Shown here: one piece after another, positions 1 to 12,478 of the stretch
How the letters are laid out: the number at the start of each line of letters is the position of its first letter
Numbering within the stretch: position 1 is the first letter of the stretch
Assembly: GCA_907164885.2 (NCBI GenBank)
Contig: OU015503.1
Coordinates: 125,413,523-125,477,522 of the forward strand
Length of the DNA: 64,000 nt
Source: Dolomedes plantarius
Taxonomy: Eukaryota > Arthropoda > Arachnida > Araneae > Dolomedidae
Direction: 5' to 3'
The notes under the pieces: model-generated
The model's input: the letters and a program-made list of their open reading frames with translations, nothing else
Databases searched by the model: none
Told to the model about the DNA's origin: nothing
Made by a program: the position numbers and the translations under genes

Positions 1-39
1 GGAGATTGACACTGGCCCAATAGATATCGAAATCTCCCA

Positions 40-190
40 TGTCACGGTGAGAAGAAGATATTAATACTACAATTCACTCCATATCAAAACGACGCACTCG
101 GCTTCTTACGGAAAAGACTTTATTACGTCTATTCAAGTCAGTTACATGATCAAGAAAGCGTACATGTACGTGATCCCAAACCTTATATAA
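40..190 (-). promoter_or_regulatory. LTR-like promoter/polyA segment of the array unit
   Basis: On the minus strand a TATA box (TTATATAA, 183-190) is followed about 60 bp downstream by AATAAA (119-124), and the segment ends in GTGACA at 40-45 directly before TGGGAGATTTCG. TATA, then AATAAA, then a terminal CA abutting TGG is the usual U3-R-U5/primer-site order of an LTR. The same layout recurs at the start of every copy (5267, 15562, 20789, 26016). The other end of the LTR, and a polypurine tract, were not resolved, so the LTR assignment is tentative. Confidence 0.5.
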
Positions 191-622
191 ACTCATCTCG
201 TCATGTGATCGTAGTAGGGTTTAATTGGTTAAAAGTTAAGAAAAGGCGTGACAAATGCGCTACAGCGTTTAATTTTCTGCCCACGCTACGCCAGTTTAGT
301 TTTCATTTAAACAGGCAGCCATTTAATTTTTTCCACTAGAGGCCTTTTAGGACTTAGATTTGAAAACGAAAGTTAGCTCGTACGCCCAAGGGAATTTAGA
401 ATAATGTTAGATTTTAAAATGGAATTTAACGCGAATGCCCAAAGGGAATTACCTGTTTCAAGGAATTAAAAAAGGGTTTGTAATTTGGAATAGTAAAGTG
501 AGGAATTAATAGTTTTTAAATGTTAAGATTGTTGAATTAAGAAATTACTAGTTTTTAATATTATAGAATATCCCCCCCGTCCGAGAAGAGGCTGACCTAC
601 AATGCCTGCATTGGAGGGCAGA

Positions 623-640
623 CTCACTCAGATGAGTGAG
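623..640. other. Short palindrome in the array unit
   Basis: CTCACTC and GAGTGAG pair around AGAT inside the LTR-like part of each unit. It is a small perfect stem whose function is unknown. Confidence 0.5.
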
Positions 641-1805
641 AAGAATGGGCATTAAAAAATTTGGAATAAGTTAACGTATCAAGTTCAATTAAAGTTAAAT
701 TGCAAAAAAAAATTTTTAAAGATCACGTGATGAGCTGACCTAGCAACATTATCAAATTTACTGAAAAATATATATAAAATCACTAAAAAGAAGGACACAT
801 AATATTAAATTGAAGATTCTACATAAGTATGTATTTGAAACCTGTTGAATAGGGACGTCTCCCCACACAAAATCTCAAAAAAAAAAATCAATTAACATAA
901 CCAAAAATTTGTAAACTACCAAAAATTTTCAGTATAAACATACATTTTATACAATATCTACCATCATCTCGATTTGAATAATACAAAATAACAAAACATA
1001 GTAATAAAAATATTAAAACAAACAAAAATTAAGTAACTGAAGTTGAAAATTAACAAGTTGAAAATTTCAAAAATTCTTCCTCAACGTTCACTACTATGGA
1101 GTGAGTCCAAAAAAAAAAAATCTTTATTTACTTAGCTTGTAATGAATTGCAACATTTTTAGTCCTGTCACAGTCATTAGTATGTTGAGGAAAATACACCA
1201 ATTAAAAAAATCACAGTCCTTGTGTTGCTGTTTCTTATTTCTGCTTCACCAACGTAGAATACATAAAACATAACATTATTTTGGTTTGTTTACATATAAA
1301 GAAAATTAGTTCTTTAGTTACATAATAAAAATCACAGTTTATAATAAAAATCACACTTTCAATAAAAATCACAAGATTTAATGAAATCACACTTCAAATA
1401 TATCAATTGTATATAAAAATTACAAAACATATCACTCATTATCTAGTTTTCGTATCTTTATTTATCTCATTATTTTTTTCTTAATATCTCGTATCTCCTT
1501 TATTTCAATATTACTTATTATCAAAAAAATTCTCTTTTCAATATCCTTATATTTCTTATTACTCTCATTTCAATATTCATTTGTTATTCCTACAATTTTT
1601 ATTCATTCCAAAATGCTATCCAATATTCTTTAGTTATACTTATTCATATTTATTCTAAATTTATTTATTTATAACTTTATTTATTCTCAATACTTTTCAC
1701 TTTATTTTCAAATTATTTATTTACTATTCATTTGTGTACACTTATTTTAATTCTACGTGGATATCCAATTTTTGTGTTGAAGGTACCTTGTTGTATGTGT
1801 GTTAC

Positions 1806-2039
1806 TCAAACTCTTAGTTTCAATTTTTTTAATTCTACCTCTAAGCAGTGAGGGTTGTGTTTATGTTTGTGTAACAAATGGGTTTTCTTTCTCCATATTG
1901 TTCTCTGACTAATAAGGCGGAAGAGTCTTTTAGCCGTACAGTGGACTAACCGTAAATCTCCGACAGAATATGACTGCGTTGAAAAACAGCATCTTGTATA
2001 GTACAAAGATTGAGAAAAAGGAAAAGGTGCAGTTGTCAT
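1806..2039 (-). other. Unidentified 77-codon frame repeated in each unit
   Basis: An open frame with ATG and stop, preserved in all four full copies (also 7034-7267, 17329-17562 and 22556-22789). The product would be basic, with Lys/His-rich and Cys/Ser-rich patches, no transmembrane segment and no domain I recognise. It lies downstream of the integrase on the same strand, where an accessory or env-like frame could sit in a Gypsy element. Because the copies are near-identical at DNA level, conservation gives no evidence of function. Confidence 0.2.
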
Positions 2040-2487
2040 ACCTGTGGGAGTATAATATATAGAAATGGGAGGACAAAAGGAGTGGCCATCCCAGCCCTGT
2101 TTTAGTCATTACTCAAGCATATGATCTTCAGCACTTTAAGTGATTGAGTTGATGAATTAAAAACAAATAGTAAAAAAAATTAATAAGATCTTAAACAGTT
2201 GGGACGGCATCCAACGCGCTTGTAGAGTTGGGTGATAGGAAAGTGTATTCAAGAAATAGGAAATTTACTGAAAGGTTAAAGAAGTAGAGTTGTCATAGTC
2301 GCTGTTTAAATTGAGATCCAAAAAAAAATTCACATATAATAGTATTCTTAAGAAGAAAGTTTAAGTTAGACAGTTTTTTTTTATTATATCTTTAGTAGGA
2401 CAACACATAATTATATCAATTAAAAAAATATATAATGATGTTAAGTATCACATAGTAAAGAAAGAAAAATGGATCTAATGTTTGTCA

Positions 2488-3305
2488 TTATTCGTGGTGT
2501 AGTTTTAAGTTCTCTGGTGCATTATAATATCTCAATCTGCAAGCATGGACAATTTCAGAATCTCGTTTAGTGTGAAAGTTTGGTCTATCAATTTCATAAT
2601 TAACTTTTGACATTTGTTTTAGAATAGTGTAAGGTCCAGAATAGGGTGAGCTTAATTTTCTTGTATTAGGGTAGTGAAATTCTTCGAATAACACTAAATC
2701 TCCAACATTAAATTTAGATTCTACAAAACGTGCATCATATTTTACTTTATTCCTATTATGGTAATTAATTGTCCTTTCTTTAGCTAATTTTCTCGCCTCA
2801 TCTACCTGAGGATAAAAATCTTGTTTTTTAACATGAGGTTCATAAGGTAATATTCCAAAAAGTAGGTAAGCTGGGGTCATTTGGGTGACTGAATGAGGCG
2901 TATGATTGTATTCATTAATTACTTCATTTAATAGGGCTGTCCAAGGAGTTTTGCTTGTTGAGTTATGTACTTTGCACCTTAATCTAGTAATTATTGTTTG
3001 ATTTACCCTCTCTACCTTTCCATTCGTTTGTGGATGATGACTCGAGGTAAGTAATTGTTGCACATTGTTATGCTCTAAAAATCTTCTAAACTTTGAACAT
3101 GTAAAAGCTGCATTTCTGTCGGTTAGCAATTTTTTTGGTGTTTGAATTTGGAATATTTGTTTTAAGCAATTCGTATAAGTTTCAGTAGTTACGCTTTTTG
3201 ATGGAAAAGCCCAAATATAACGCGTTGCATGGTCAATTATCAAATGTAAATATTTCTTTTACCAATACCCATCTCAGTTTTATTAAGTTAATCATGAAAT
3301 CGATA
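2488..3305 (-). pseudogene. Gypsy-type integrase core (array copy 1), 5' end frameshifted
   Basis: The open part encodes about 250 residues of a retroviral-type integrase core (rve) and C-terminal region. Visible landmarks are IDHATRY near the start, the second catalytic Asp in LLTDRNAAF (about residue 42) and the catalytic Glu in NGKVERVNQ (about residue 78), a D-35-E spacing. A Tf2/412-like stretch follows (AYLLFG, then GDLVLFEEFHYPNTRKLS and GPYTILK). The strand carrying the first Asp (IDF, about 3297-3302) lies in another frame, separated by frameshifts and a stop at 3259-3261. No reverse transcriptase, protease or gag frame accompanies it. The integrase is therefore a decayed remnant. 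Confidence 0.88.
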
Positions 3306-5223
3306 AACCAAAATTAATTTTTCTTTTCTTATATCACATTTTGGTATGAATCCTCGCTGTAAAGTTCCCAAATATTCATCATTTGTATTTAATATCTTAA
3401 AACATATTTCTCATTATAATATTATCTATCCTATTTATTGATTATTCTTCATTATTTCTTTTTCGAGAATTTTCTAGGGCGGATGAACCAAATATAACAT
3501 ACAATGGTTTTTTAATTCTCCAATTGTGGTTTTTTGGCACCCTAAGTCATGTTATAAAGACGTTCCGTTTATATGAAATTCGTAAAACGCCTTTTAACTG
3601 TCGAACTGAACCTCCAGAAATCTCCTTTACTTAAATTCGTAGAACAATTTACGAGGTTTCAACATCAAATGTAATATGTCAAAGTACTTAAATTATAAAA
3701 TTTTCTTGATGTCTGAAAATTACTATGTTATCCCTGCAGATATTTTCCAAAACCAAAACCACAGGCATCATATGTTTAAATTTAAAAAGTCGCAAAAATT
3801 CTAGGTCAAATGAATCTAAACAAGTTTGGCTCTTTTCGTGATCGTGTTTACAAAACTAATGCTGAGCATTCAAATTTATTGCGGAGGCGACCTTCGAAAT
3901 GTAATATAACGGCGCTCGAAAACGGAAATGATTTACGTTATTTTTTTTTCTCCGCGACGATTCAGAACTGCGTGCTAAATTAGATACTTGTAACATTACT
4001 TTACTCATTTAATATTTCAGTTTAACGTAACCAAGGATCATTAATTATCTTAAAACACTAAAATATTCATTATCAGAAAAAGAACATAGAAATATTATAA
4101 AATTACACTAAAACACACACTTATAATAAATTTATCACATATAAGTCTCAAAAATTTCTTTAAATTCAAATATCTTATAATATGAAAAAATATACTCTTA
4201 AAATTCCATCAAAATGCAAATCAAAATGAAACACTTTAAAATAAAAAACAAAATACACGTTTTAAACCAATGATTTTTACTTTCGTTTTACTCTTTATCG
4301 ATTTATTTTTTATCATAGGTACTTAATTAAATCAACAATTTGAAAATACTTTCACCGAAACACATTTATAATAAATTTTTATCAGTATCTATTAATATTA
4401 AAATTTTTCACACTTAACAATAATTCGTAAATTTTAGCTTACCAATTGAAGTGGTTATTCACACCCTTACCATTATCCTTATTAATTTTCACCATTACAT
4501 ATCTTCATAATTTTAACATTTGCAGCTCGGTTCTGAATTTATCTTGGTGAAGTTCTTAGCTTAGCTAGTCATAAGGTGACAGTTTTTTATTTCGAAATAG
4601 TCCTAGAACTCAGTATCCCAATAGGAGATGACACTAGATGACAGTCTCTCATAAAAGTGAATTTTCAGTCAATTAAATTCAAAACTTCGCACGTTGTATC
4701 CAACAGACTATTCCACTGCACACAGCATATGTTTTCGCAGAATTTCTCGGGATATTTTTATCCCCAGGTCAACGATTAGTGAAAATCGACGTTTCACATA
4801 ATCTGAAAATATTTTTTCACGAAATCTCTGCCACGAAACTTCGGAAGTTCACATGATTCGACGACTGAAAAATATTCATATTGCAGTACACAAAACTAAC
4901 ACTGGTGGTCGACAACTCGTCGTTGAAAATCATTAATAGTAGGTAATCCACACTCCGAAGTCAGTGACATCATCTTGGCTTAATTTAATCCGGAAATGAA
5001 ACTCCTCTTTGACACAAAAATTTAATTTTCAGATTCAATCAAAGTTCACTTCGTGGGAATCCACGGGATTTGTACGCGACACACACAGCACAATATTGTA
5101 TTCGAGTAAAGTTATCAATGTCACATGGTAAGATAGGGGAGTTTTTTCTCCGTTGAAAAGTATTGATGGCGGCTCAACTCACTGTCTGTATCCGAGGGGA
5201 GGTATTCCAGCCGACTTTAGTAA

Positions 5224-5268
5224 CATGGGAGATTGACACTGGCCCAATAGATATCGAAATCTCCCATG
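5224..5268. other. 11-bp inverted repeat at the unit junction
   Basis: CATGGGAGATT (5224-5234) and AATCTCCCATG (5258-5268) are perfect inverted repeats around a 23-nt loop. The hairpin spans the point where the LTR-like segment meets the internal region, and it occurs at every junction (also about 15519, 20746 and 25973). The right arm coincides with the TGG primer-site-like sequence. The window itself opens inside this structure. Confidence 0.8.
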
Positions 5269-8200
5269 TCACGGTGAGAAGAAGATATTAATACTACAAT
5301 TCACTCCATATCAAAACGACGCACTCGGCTTCTTACGGAAAAGACTTTATTACGTCTATTCAAGTCAGTTACATGATCAAGAAAGCGTACATGTACGTGA
5401 TCCCAAACCTTATATAAACTCATCTCGTCATGTGATCGTAGTAGGGTTTAATTGGTTAAAAGTTAAGAAAAGGCGTGACAAATGCGCTACAGCGTTTAAT
5501 TTTCTGCCCACGCTACGCCAGTTTAGTTTTCATTTAAACAGGCAGCCATTTAATTTTTTCCACTAGAGGCCTTTTAGGACTTAGATTTGAAAACGAAAGT
5601 TAGCTCGTACGCCCAAGGGAATTTAGAATAATGTTAGATTTTAAAATGGAATTTAACGCGAATGCCCAAAGGGAATTACCTGTTTCAAGGAATTAAAAAA
5701 GGGTTTGTAATTTGGAATAGTAAAGTGAGGAATTAATAGTTTTTAAATGTTAAGATTGTTGAATTAAGAAATTACTAGTTTTTAATATTATAGAATATCC
5801 CCCCCGTCCGAGAAGAGGCTGACCTACAATGCCTGCATTGGAGGGCAGACTCACTCAGATGAGTGAGAAGAATGGGCATTAAAAAATTTGGAATAAGTTA
5901 ACGTATCAAGTTCAATTAAAGTTAAATTGCAAAAAAAAATTTTTAAAGATCACGTGATGAGCTGACCTAGCAACATTATCAAATTTACTGAAAAATATAT
6001 ATAAAATCACTAAAAAGAAGGACACATAATATTAAATTGAAGATTCTACATAAGTATGTATTTGAAACCTGTTGAATAGGGACGTCTCCCCACACAAAAT
6101 CTCAAAAAAAAAAATCAATTAACATAACCAAAAATTTGTAAACTACCAAAAATTTTCAGTATAAACATACATTTTATACAATATCTACCATCATCTCGAT
6201 TTGAATAATACAAAATAACAAAACATAGTAATAAAAATATTAAAACAAACAAAAATTAAGTAACTGAAGTTGAAAATTAACAAGTTGAAAATTTCAAAAA
6301 TTCTTCCTCAACGTTCACTACTATGGAGTGAGTCCAAAAAAAAAAAATCTTTATTTACTTAGCTTGTAATGAATTGCAACATTTTTAGTCCTGTCACAGT
6401 CATTAGTATGTTGAGGAAAATACACCAATTAAAAAAATCACAGTCCTTGTGTTGCTGTTTCTTATTTCTGCTTCACCAACGTAGAATACATAAAACATAA
6501 CATTATTTTGGTTTGTTTACATATAAAGAAAATTAGTTCTTTAGTTACATAATAAAAATCACAGTTTATAATAAAAATCACACTTTCAATAAAAATCACA
6601 AGATTTAATGAAATCACACTTCAAATATATCAATTGTATATAAAAATTACAAAACATATCACTCATTATCTAGTTTTCGTATCTTTATTTATCTCATTAT
6701 TTTTTTCTTAATATCTCGTATCTCCTTTATTTCAATATTACTTATTATCAAAAAAATTCTCTTTTCAATATCCTTATATTTCTTATTACTCTCATTTCAA
6801 TATTCATTTGTTATTCCTACAATTTTTATTCATTCCAAAATGCTATCCAATATTCTTTAGTTATACTTATTCATATTTATTCTAACTTTATTTATTTATA
6901 ACTTTATTTATTCTCAATACTTTTCACTTTATTTTCAAATTATTTATTTACTATTCATTTGTGTACACTTATTTTAATTCTACGTGGATATCCAATTTTT
7001 TGTGTTGAAGGTACCTTGTTGTATGTGTGTTACTCAAACTCTTAGTTTCAATTTTTTTAATTCTACCTCTAAGCAGTGAGGGTTGTGTTTATGTTTGTGT
7101 AACAAATGGGTTTTCTTTCTCCATATTGTTCTCTGACTAATAAGGCGGAAGAGTCTTTTAGCCGTACAGTGGACTAACCGTAAATCTCCGACAGAATATG
7201 ACTGCGTTGAAAAACAGCATCTTGTATAGTACAAAGATTGAGAAAAAGGAAAAGGTGCAGTTGTCATACCTGTGGGAGTATAATATATAGAAATGGGAGG
7301 ACAAAAGGAGTGGCCATCCCAGCCCTGTTTTAGTCATTACTCAAGCATATGATCTTCAGCACTTTAAGTGATTGAGTTGATGAATTAAAAACAAATAGTA
7401 AAAAAAATTAATAAGATCTTAACCCTTTCACCGGCTCAATTCGAAACTCTAATTCACCTATCCTGGCTTCAGAAACTCGTACAGTTCTACCCTTCAAGCG
7501 GCCCGATTCCCTGGAAAAAAGTTTGTTTTCACTGCAAAAATACTTCTTTCCCCCTTTTCGGAAGTATCTTTTGCCTGTCACCGCAACCCTCTACAGTAAT
7601 AAAATTTAGCACCCCGCTAGTGTCTCCCCCAAATTTGGTCCCCAACAAGAAAGCGGAATTTTTCTAGGAAACCGTACGTGTGTGTGTGTGTGGCTTATTC
7701 CACCCGCTCTAGCCGTAGGCTAGACCAGAGGAAAAGGGGGAACAGCTTTTGAGGGTCGTGTATAAGAGATTTCCGTTCCTCTGAAACACTCCTCCGTAGC
7801 GGTTGATGATAACGTTAAAATGCTATGAAAATTTGGCAAAAATATTATATTCAATTTCTTCCAAACTTCAGATATTTTCAAAACAAAGCATTCGAAAATA
7901 TAAATTAAATATTAAATATTTCAGATTTTAAACCATCTCTTATAGTTTTAAGTTAATAAAAAATTCTAGAGAATTCCATTAAATATTTCATCTCACTAGC
8001 ATAATATTTTTCACACGTTTTCCCATATAAATTTTATTTCTTCATTGATTTCAGGAACCAAAAATTTAAACTTCTATAATTACCATTTTGTTACACAGAA
8101 GATACATTTTAACAGCCGTAAAAATATTTACACATTCTGAAACACTGCAAGTGGTTAAAAAATGTTATAAGTGTAAATTTTGTATAATTAAAACATAATA

Positions 8201-8738
8201 ATACACAAATTATTTAAATGTGTCATGTTACAATCACATTGTTTTATCCTATGAATTTTATATTTCATTGTTAAACGAATTACACTCACACAAAACGATA
8301 AAAGAATATTGCAGTTCACACACAGAATTACATATTGTTTCGTATATGTAATGAAATTTCGGAAAAAAGAATTATTTTAACAAACCAAAATTAGATAATA
8401 TTAAATTTTAGAATTAAGGTTATAACATAATATTCCATTTTTGGCATGATCTCAAGGTTAGTATAAAAAGTGACACACAGTACCAAAATGACTGCTCAAA
8501 GGTTATGCTTGAATATATATGGTTTATTTACACTACTATATATTTTATATACAATAACACTTCAAAATTCATTAAACTTTCTTCAAATTATTTAATCTTA
8601 TTCTAAATTTCTTTCAAGTTAATCATTCAATGCAATTTTTCTAGATATTCACAAATGTTAACCGCAATAATTATCACAATTAATTTCAACAATAAATATT
8701 TGCTAATAGATACACACATCATTGATAATCAGTTCCAT

Positions 8739-8990
8739 CAGTAATAAAATTCCTCATCATAACTTTGTTACTACCAATTACATTCATCAATAATTTTTAC
8801 TAATAGTTATACACCTCAATAATAATGTTTTGTCAGTAATTAAATTCCTCACAATAACTTTGTTACTACCAATTAAAATCACCAGTAACATTTACTTATA
8901 GTTACACACATCATATTCAAAATCACCAATCATCAATCATATTCAAATTCATCAGTAATTAAATTTCTCAACATAACTTTGTAATTAATG
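8739..8990. repeat. Degenerate tandem repeat inside the piggyBac element
   Basis: Phrases such as CAGTAATTAAATTCCTCA, ATAACTTTGTTACTACC and TTACTTATAGTTACACAC recur at intervals of about 100 bp, three times with divergence. No coding content. Confidence 0.65.
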
Positions 8991-9249
8991 TTTTAATTGT
9001 TTTCAATCTTTCTCTCAAAATCTTAAAATTTTAGGAATGCCGAAATTAGAGTTCCAAATGACACTTCCCTATCATTAATATAAAATACTCTGAAACAAAC
9101 CTTGGCTGACATCGATGACACCACATGTATACGCATGAGTTTCAGTCCTCGGACTCATTAACACTCACAGGTATAAGGATAATAATCCGTTGCGTCATAA
9201 TTGGCAGTCCACGTAGAATATCAGTAAACACAGTCTGGAAGTTACCACT

Positions 9250-9433
9250 CAGTTCCTGATCTTTGTGCAAGGGTGCAGAGTCTCACGGCTGGTATGGGGT
9301 TGATCGTTGTCGTCAAGGAAACAGGCTCAAACTCTTAGCGTCAGTTCCAGATCATTGGGCAAGGGTGCAGAATCTCTCAGCTGGCATGGGGTTGATCCTT
9401 GTGGCTGAGGGAATAGGCTCAAATCCGTGTAAT
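9250..9433 (+). repeat. Two-copy 92-bp tandem repeat
   Basis: CAGTTCC...CAAGGGTGCAGA...GGGTTGAT...GGCTCAAA occurs twice with a 92-bp period (starts 9250 and 9342). A further CAAGGGT...ACCCTTG inverted pair follows near 9458-9491. The 77-codon frame over it is a by-product of the repeat. Confidence 0.75.
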
Positions 9434-9795
9434 CTGGTAATCAACTATTTTATCATGCAAGGGTCAACAGCAACATGGTTTCACCCTTGCTTTTAGTTTC
9501 GACTCATTTATTCTATATGTTTTCACGACAGTATATTTTCTTTCATATTACAAATAAATAATTATATCGCTAAAAATTTGTTAGTTCTTTCTGATGTTAC
9601 AATTATAGATGCAATGATCTTGTTATAACCTTAATACATAATACCATATTTTCAAGTGCTACAATTTTTTACAACAGAAGATCGATAATAGATCGCTATA
9701 TCATACACAATTGCTTATTTCTTATTATGTGAAAATGTGATGTAAACAAAGACGTATAGTTATTTTAAATATAGAAATATATGTTAAACATTCTA

Positions 9796-10330
9796 TTCTT
9801 TTGTATGGTATTTTTCAAAACAGGAAGCGGGGCACAAAGCTTCATCACAAATTTTGCATGAATGGATAGAGATATTTTCTTATTCAGAAGAAATGTTTTC
9901 TTCCATTATTCTCTCTATTAATTTCAAACGGAAGTTCAGATTATTAAGATTCCCTCCATTTTTGTTTTGTAAAGAAGGAATGAATTCCAAACTGAAATAT
10001 CTAAAAGGTGCCTGACAATTTTTTTATAATATTTTTTCTGTTATCATCGTTTTTCTTATATCCCATAATTTTCTGTTATCGTTTTTCTTATTTTGCCATA
10101 ATTTTAAATAGATCCATCCATTCTGTCCACACCACCCATTGTATGGTTGCAATCCAGAACTGGTACGGGTTTTTTATAAGTTTTCCCATGTTTTGTTATA
10201 TTTTGCATTTCTGTGGAATGGATCGTGCTTAAAATGGCGACAGATCTTTTATCATGCCACTTCATTATCAAAGTTTTCCCCCGTTGATAAGCAATCAGCT
10301 CACCCTTTTTCATTTTCTTATTTTTGATTG
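9796..10330 (-). pseudogene. piggyBac transposase, C-terminal remnant
   Basis: The minus strand begins with a KGELIAYQRGK-like segment and continues through LIMKWHDKR and LSTIHS to NHTMGGVDRMD, whose Asp is the third catalytic Asp of the DDE_Tnp_1_7 fold. Further down, across stops and frame changes, come a WNSFLLYK-like stretch and the terminal Cys-rich motif CKICDEALCPASCFEKYHT (about 9796-9850). The N-terminal half with the first two catalytic Asp residues is absent, and upstream sequence in this frame is AT-rich and unrelated. The fragment cannot encode an active enzyme. It lies between terminal repeats of the same family. Confidence 0.85.
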
Positions 10331-10854
10331 ATTTGCAGTGCAATAGCGAATTAATAACAATTTTGGAACAACATCCAAAATTAATTTTTATAATATTTAT
10401 ATTGCAGCCGAAAAATTTTGTTGATGAATGAATATTCATGCTTAACTTATGACTTGCCAATTTTCATGGTTTTCATGCAGAAAACCAAATTTTTTGAAAT
10501 ATCAGAATTAAAAATTTAGTATTTTCTCGCAACACACATATTGGATTTGAGTTCAATTGAATGCACTATTTAGACGCTATTGCACATACGTACATACACA
10601 AGTTTATAGTTAAATACACAATTTTACAAATCAGTTTTGTTTTAATCATATTCTTTTTGTGTCTATGAAAATACATTTTTTTTTTTAACTGCAATTTTAA
10701 GATTGTATCGGTCATATCAATGTCCTAGTTAAATGCTGTAATAAAGAAATTCCGATAATTTGGTTGTTTAGAGAGCTTAGGTCAATTTTTGGTACTCGAA
10801 GACTAATTTGACCGGGACTTACTGCTTAATGTCGATACAGATGAATACAAACAT

Positions 10855-10910
10855 TCATATAGAAAAGGGACTCGAACCTGCGAACTCCAGCACCGTAAGG
10901 TTCACCCGGA
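10855..10910 (-). repeat. Possible tRNA-like B-box remnant
   Basis: The minus strand has CAGGTTCGAGTCCC, which matches a tRNA T-arm/B-box, preceded by GGAGTTCG. No convincing A-box or full cloverleaf is visible. It may be a SINE fragment within the piggyBac filler. Confidence 0.25.
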
Positions 10911-11329
10911 AAATTATGCTTTCATTAATTTGCTTCCGACCACTATCAAAAATCAATGAAATTTTAAGGAAACAGCTACGGGGTCCGAAAATCCTCTCGC
11001 TGGGAAGTCGGCTACGCAAGAGAGGGGTACGAAATCAGGAGAAAATTCCTATCTCATGAGGATGATCAAAATTGTGGAGATAACCTCGAATGCGACGCTC
11101 TAAACGCCTTACACCTGATAATTTGGGTAGGTAGTTCAACGTGAGTTAAAAAAAAAGAAAAGAAACACCTAAGAATTTCTCACCAATCCCTCCAACCCAT
11201 TAATTTACAGATTAAAACAAGATGTTAGAAGACCGAGATGAAGAACTAAACAATATTTTGTTACACGAGGGTTAATTAGATAGACTGGAACCTAATTTTA
11301 AAGCCGATTACGAAAGGCGGGAATCATCC

Positions 11330-11390
11330 ATGCCAGAAGTAGGATTCGGGACCGAAAGACAGAGCCCTACCATTCAGCCATTTCCCAGTA
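11330..11390 (-). repeat. tRNA-like SINE head remnant
   Basis: Minus strand: TGGCTGAATGGTAGG (A-box-like, 11366-11380) followed about 15 bp later by GGTCCCGAATCC (B-box-like, 11342-11353). It resembles a decayed tRNA-derived SINE head. Its extent and duplication are not resolved. Confidence 0.4.
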
Positions 11391-12379
11391 TGAAGCACTG
11401 TACAACATCAAATAACTTTTCAAACTTGTATGGAAAGCAATAAAATAATAATTGAAAAGTTTGAAATGTAGCCAAATTGATAAAATAAAATAAAATATGT
11501 TTAGACATTATTTTAGTTATTAAAATCGTTATTTTAGTTATAAAAATTATTAAAAGACGATTAATTAAATTTAAATATACATAATTTAAATATACAGTAC
11601 ATGAATTAAATCCTGATTTAAATTAGGATTTAAATCACTTGATTTTTTAAAAAAAATCATTGATTTAAATCAAAATTACTTATGTATATAGTTTTACATT
11701 ATGTTTCATTCAAATGTAATTTTATTAGCTATAATGGCTTTATTTAGATTGTAAAGTAAAAGATAAAGTAGGAGGGAACTTCTATCATTGCAATATCATA
11801 TTTTATCTATCACTGTGATTAGTAAGAGTTTTGTTGACATAGGATAAAAAAAATCATGGTTTCATGTATTTAATATATAATTTATCATATGTAAATACTA
11901 ATAGTGCAATGAAAACTTTATCATTAATCGTAATAATAATTTAATCATAATTTAAATTATTGCCTTTGAAATTTTTAACTTGTTAATGTTTTAAAACATA
12001 AAAATTCGCGAATCTCCCAGATTATGATCCTAGGGAAATTCATAAGCGCCCTGTTCCTGTGGCCTTACAACAGCCAGCTGGATATTCCACACCCTCCATT
12101 CTTGACCTTCCTTCTTGGAAACTGATGCAATTACCGAACATCTGACTTTTCGGGAAAGTCGATCTGCAATCCCCCCCCCCGCCCCTCCAACTTAACAACG
12201 TCGCTCTATTCAGACCCCCATCCCGTGAATGCGTCAGAATCGGAGATGTACATGTAGGGGTCTTCATTCCCCAATTTCGGACAATTCGAGGTTGTAAATC
12301 AAGCACCTTTTATCGTTCCGTAAACGGGGGAAAAACTCCGTGCAGTGCTGGAAAAATAACCTGCGCCTGTTCAGGGGTA

Positions 12380-12478
12380 CGTCACTGCCCGAATGAGACG
12401 GCTAAGGTCGGACGTAATATTTCGTCACTGCCCGGATGAGACAGTCAGGGCTCGACGTAATATTTCGTCACTGCCGTT
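12380..12478. repeat. 43-bp subterminal direct repeats of the piggyBac element
   Basis: GTCACTGCC recurs at 12381, 12424 and 12467. The intervening 43-bp units share GATGAGACxG and CGACGTAATATTTC. The last, truncated repeat runs into the right terminal inverted repeat. Subterminal direct repeats commonly serve as transposase binding sites; that role is inferred here. Confidence 0.75.

Larger units (their letters stand above)
1..5227 (-). repeat. Tandem array, copy 1 of the 5,227-bp unit
   Basis: This unit recurs head to tail with a constant 5,227-bp period (boundaries at 5228, 15523, 20750 and 25977). Read on the minus strand it carries an LTR-like segment ending at 40, a primer-site-like stretch, a gene-free AT-rich interval, a Gypsy-type integrase core (2488-3305), a 77-codon frame (1806-2039) and an AT-rich tail. 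Against the other copies it has one substitution near 1665 and single-base differences in T runs near 1771 and 4581. About 3306-5223 holds no supportable gene. The period equals one LTR plus one internal region, as expected of an LTR element expanded by LTR-LTR recombination or from a one-LTR circle; that origin is inference. Confidence 0.96.

Noticed and set aside
2488..3305. Polinton/Maverick or Ginger integrase
   Set aside because: No capsid, ATPase, protease or DNA polymerase gene is nearby, and the wording of the C-terminal region fits Gypsy-type integrases.
9263..9496. 77-codon plus-strand frame in the piggyBac element
   Set aside because: It is generated by a two-copy 92-bp tandem repeat.
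12040..12306. 88-codon minus-strand frame in the piggyBac element
   Set aside because: It spans a C10 run and has no domain; part of non-coding filler.
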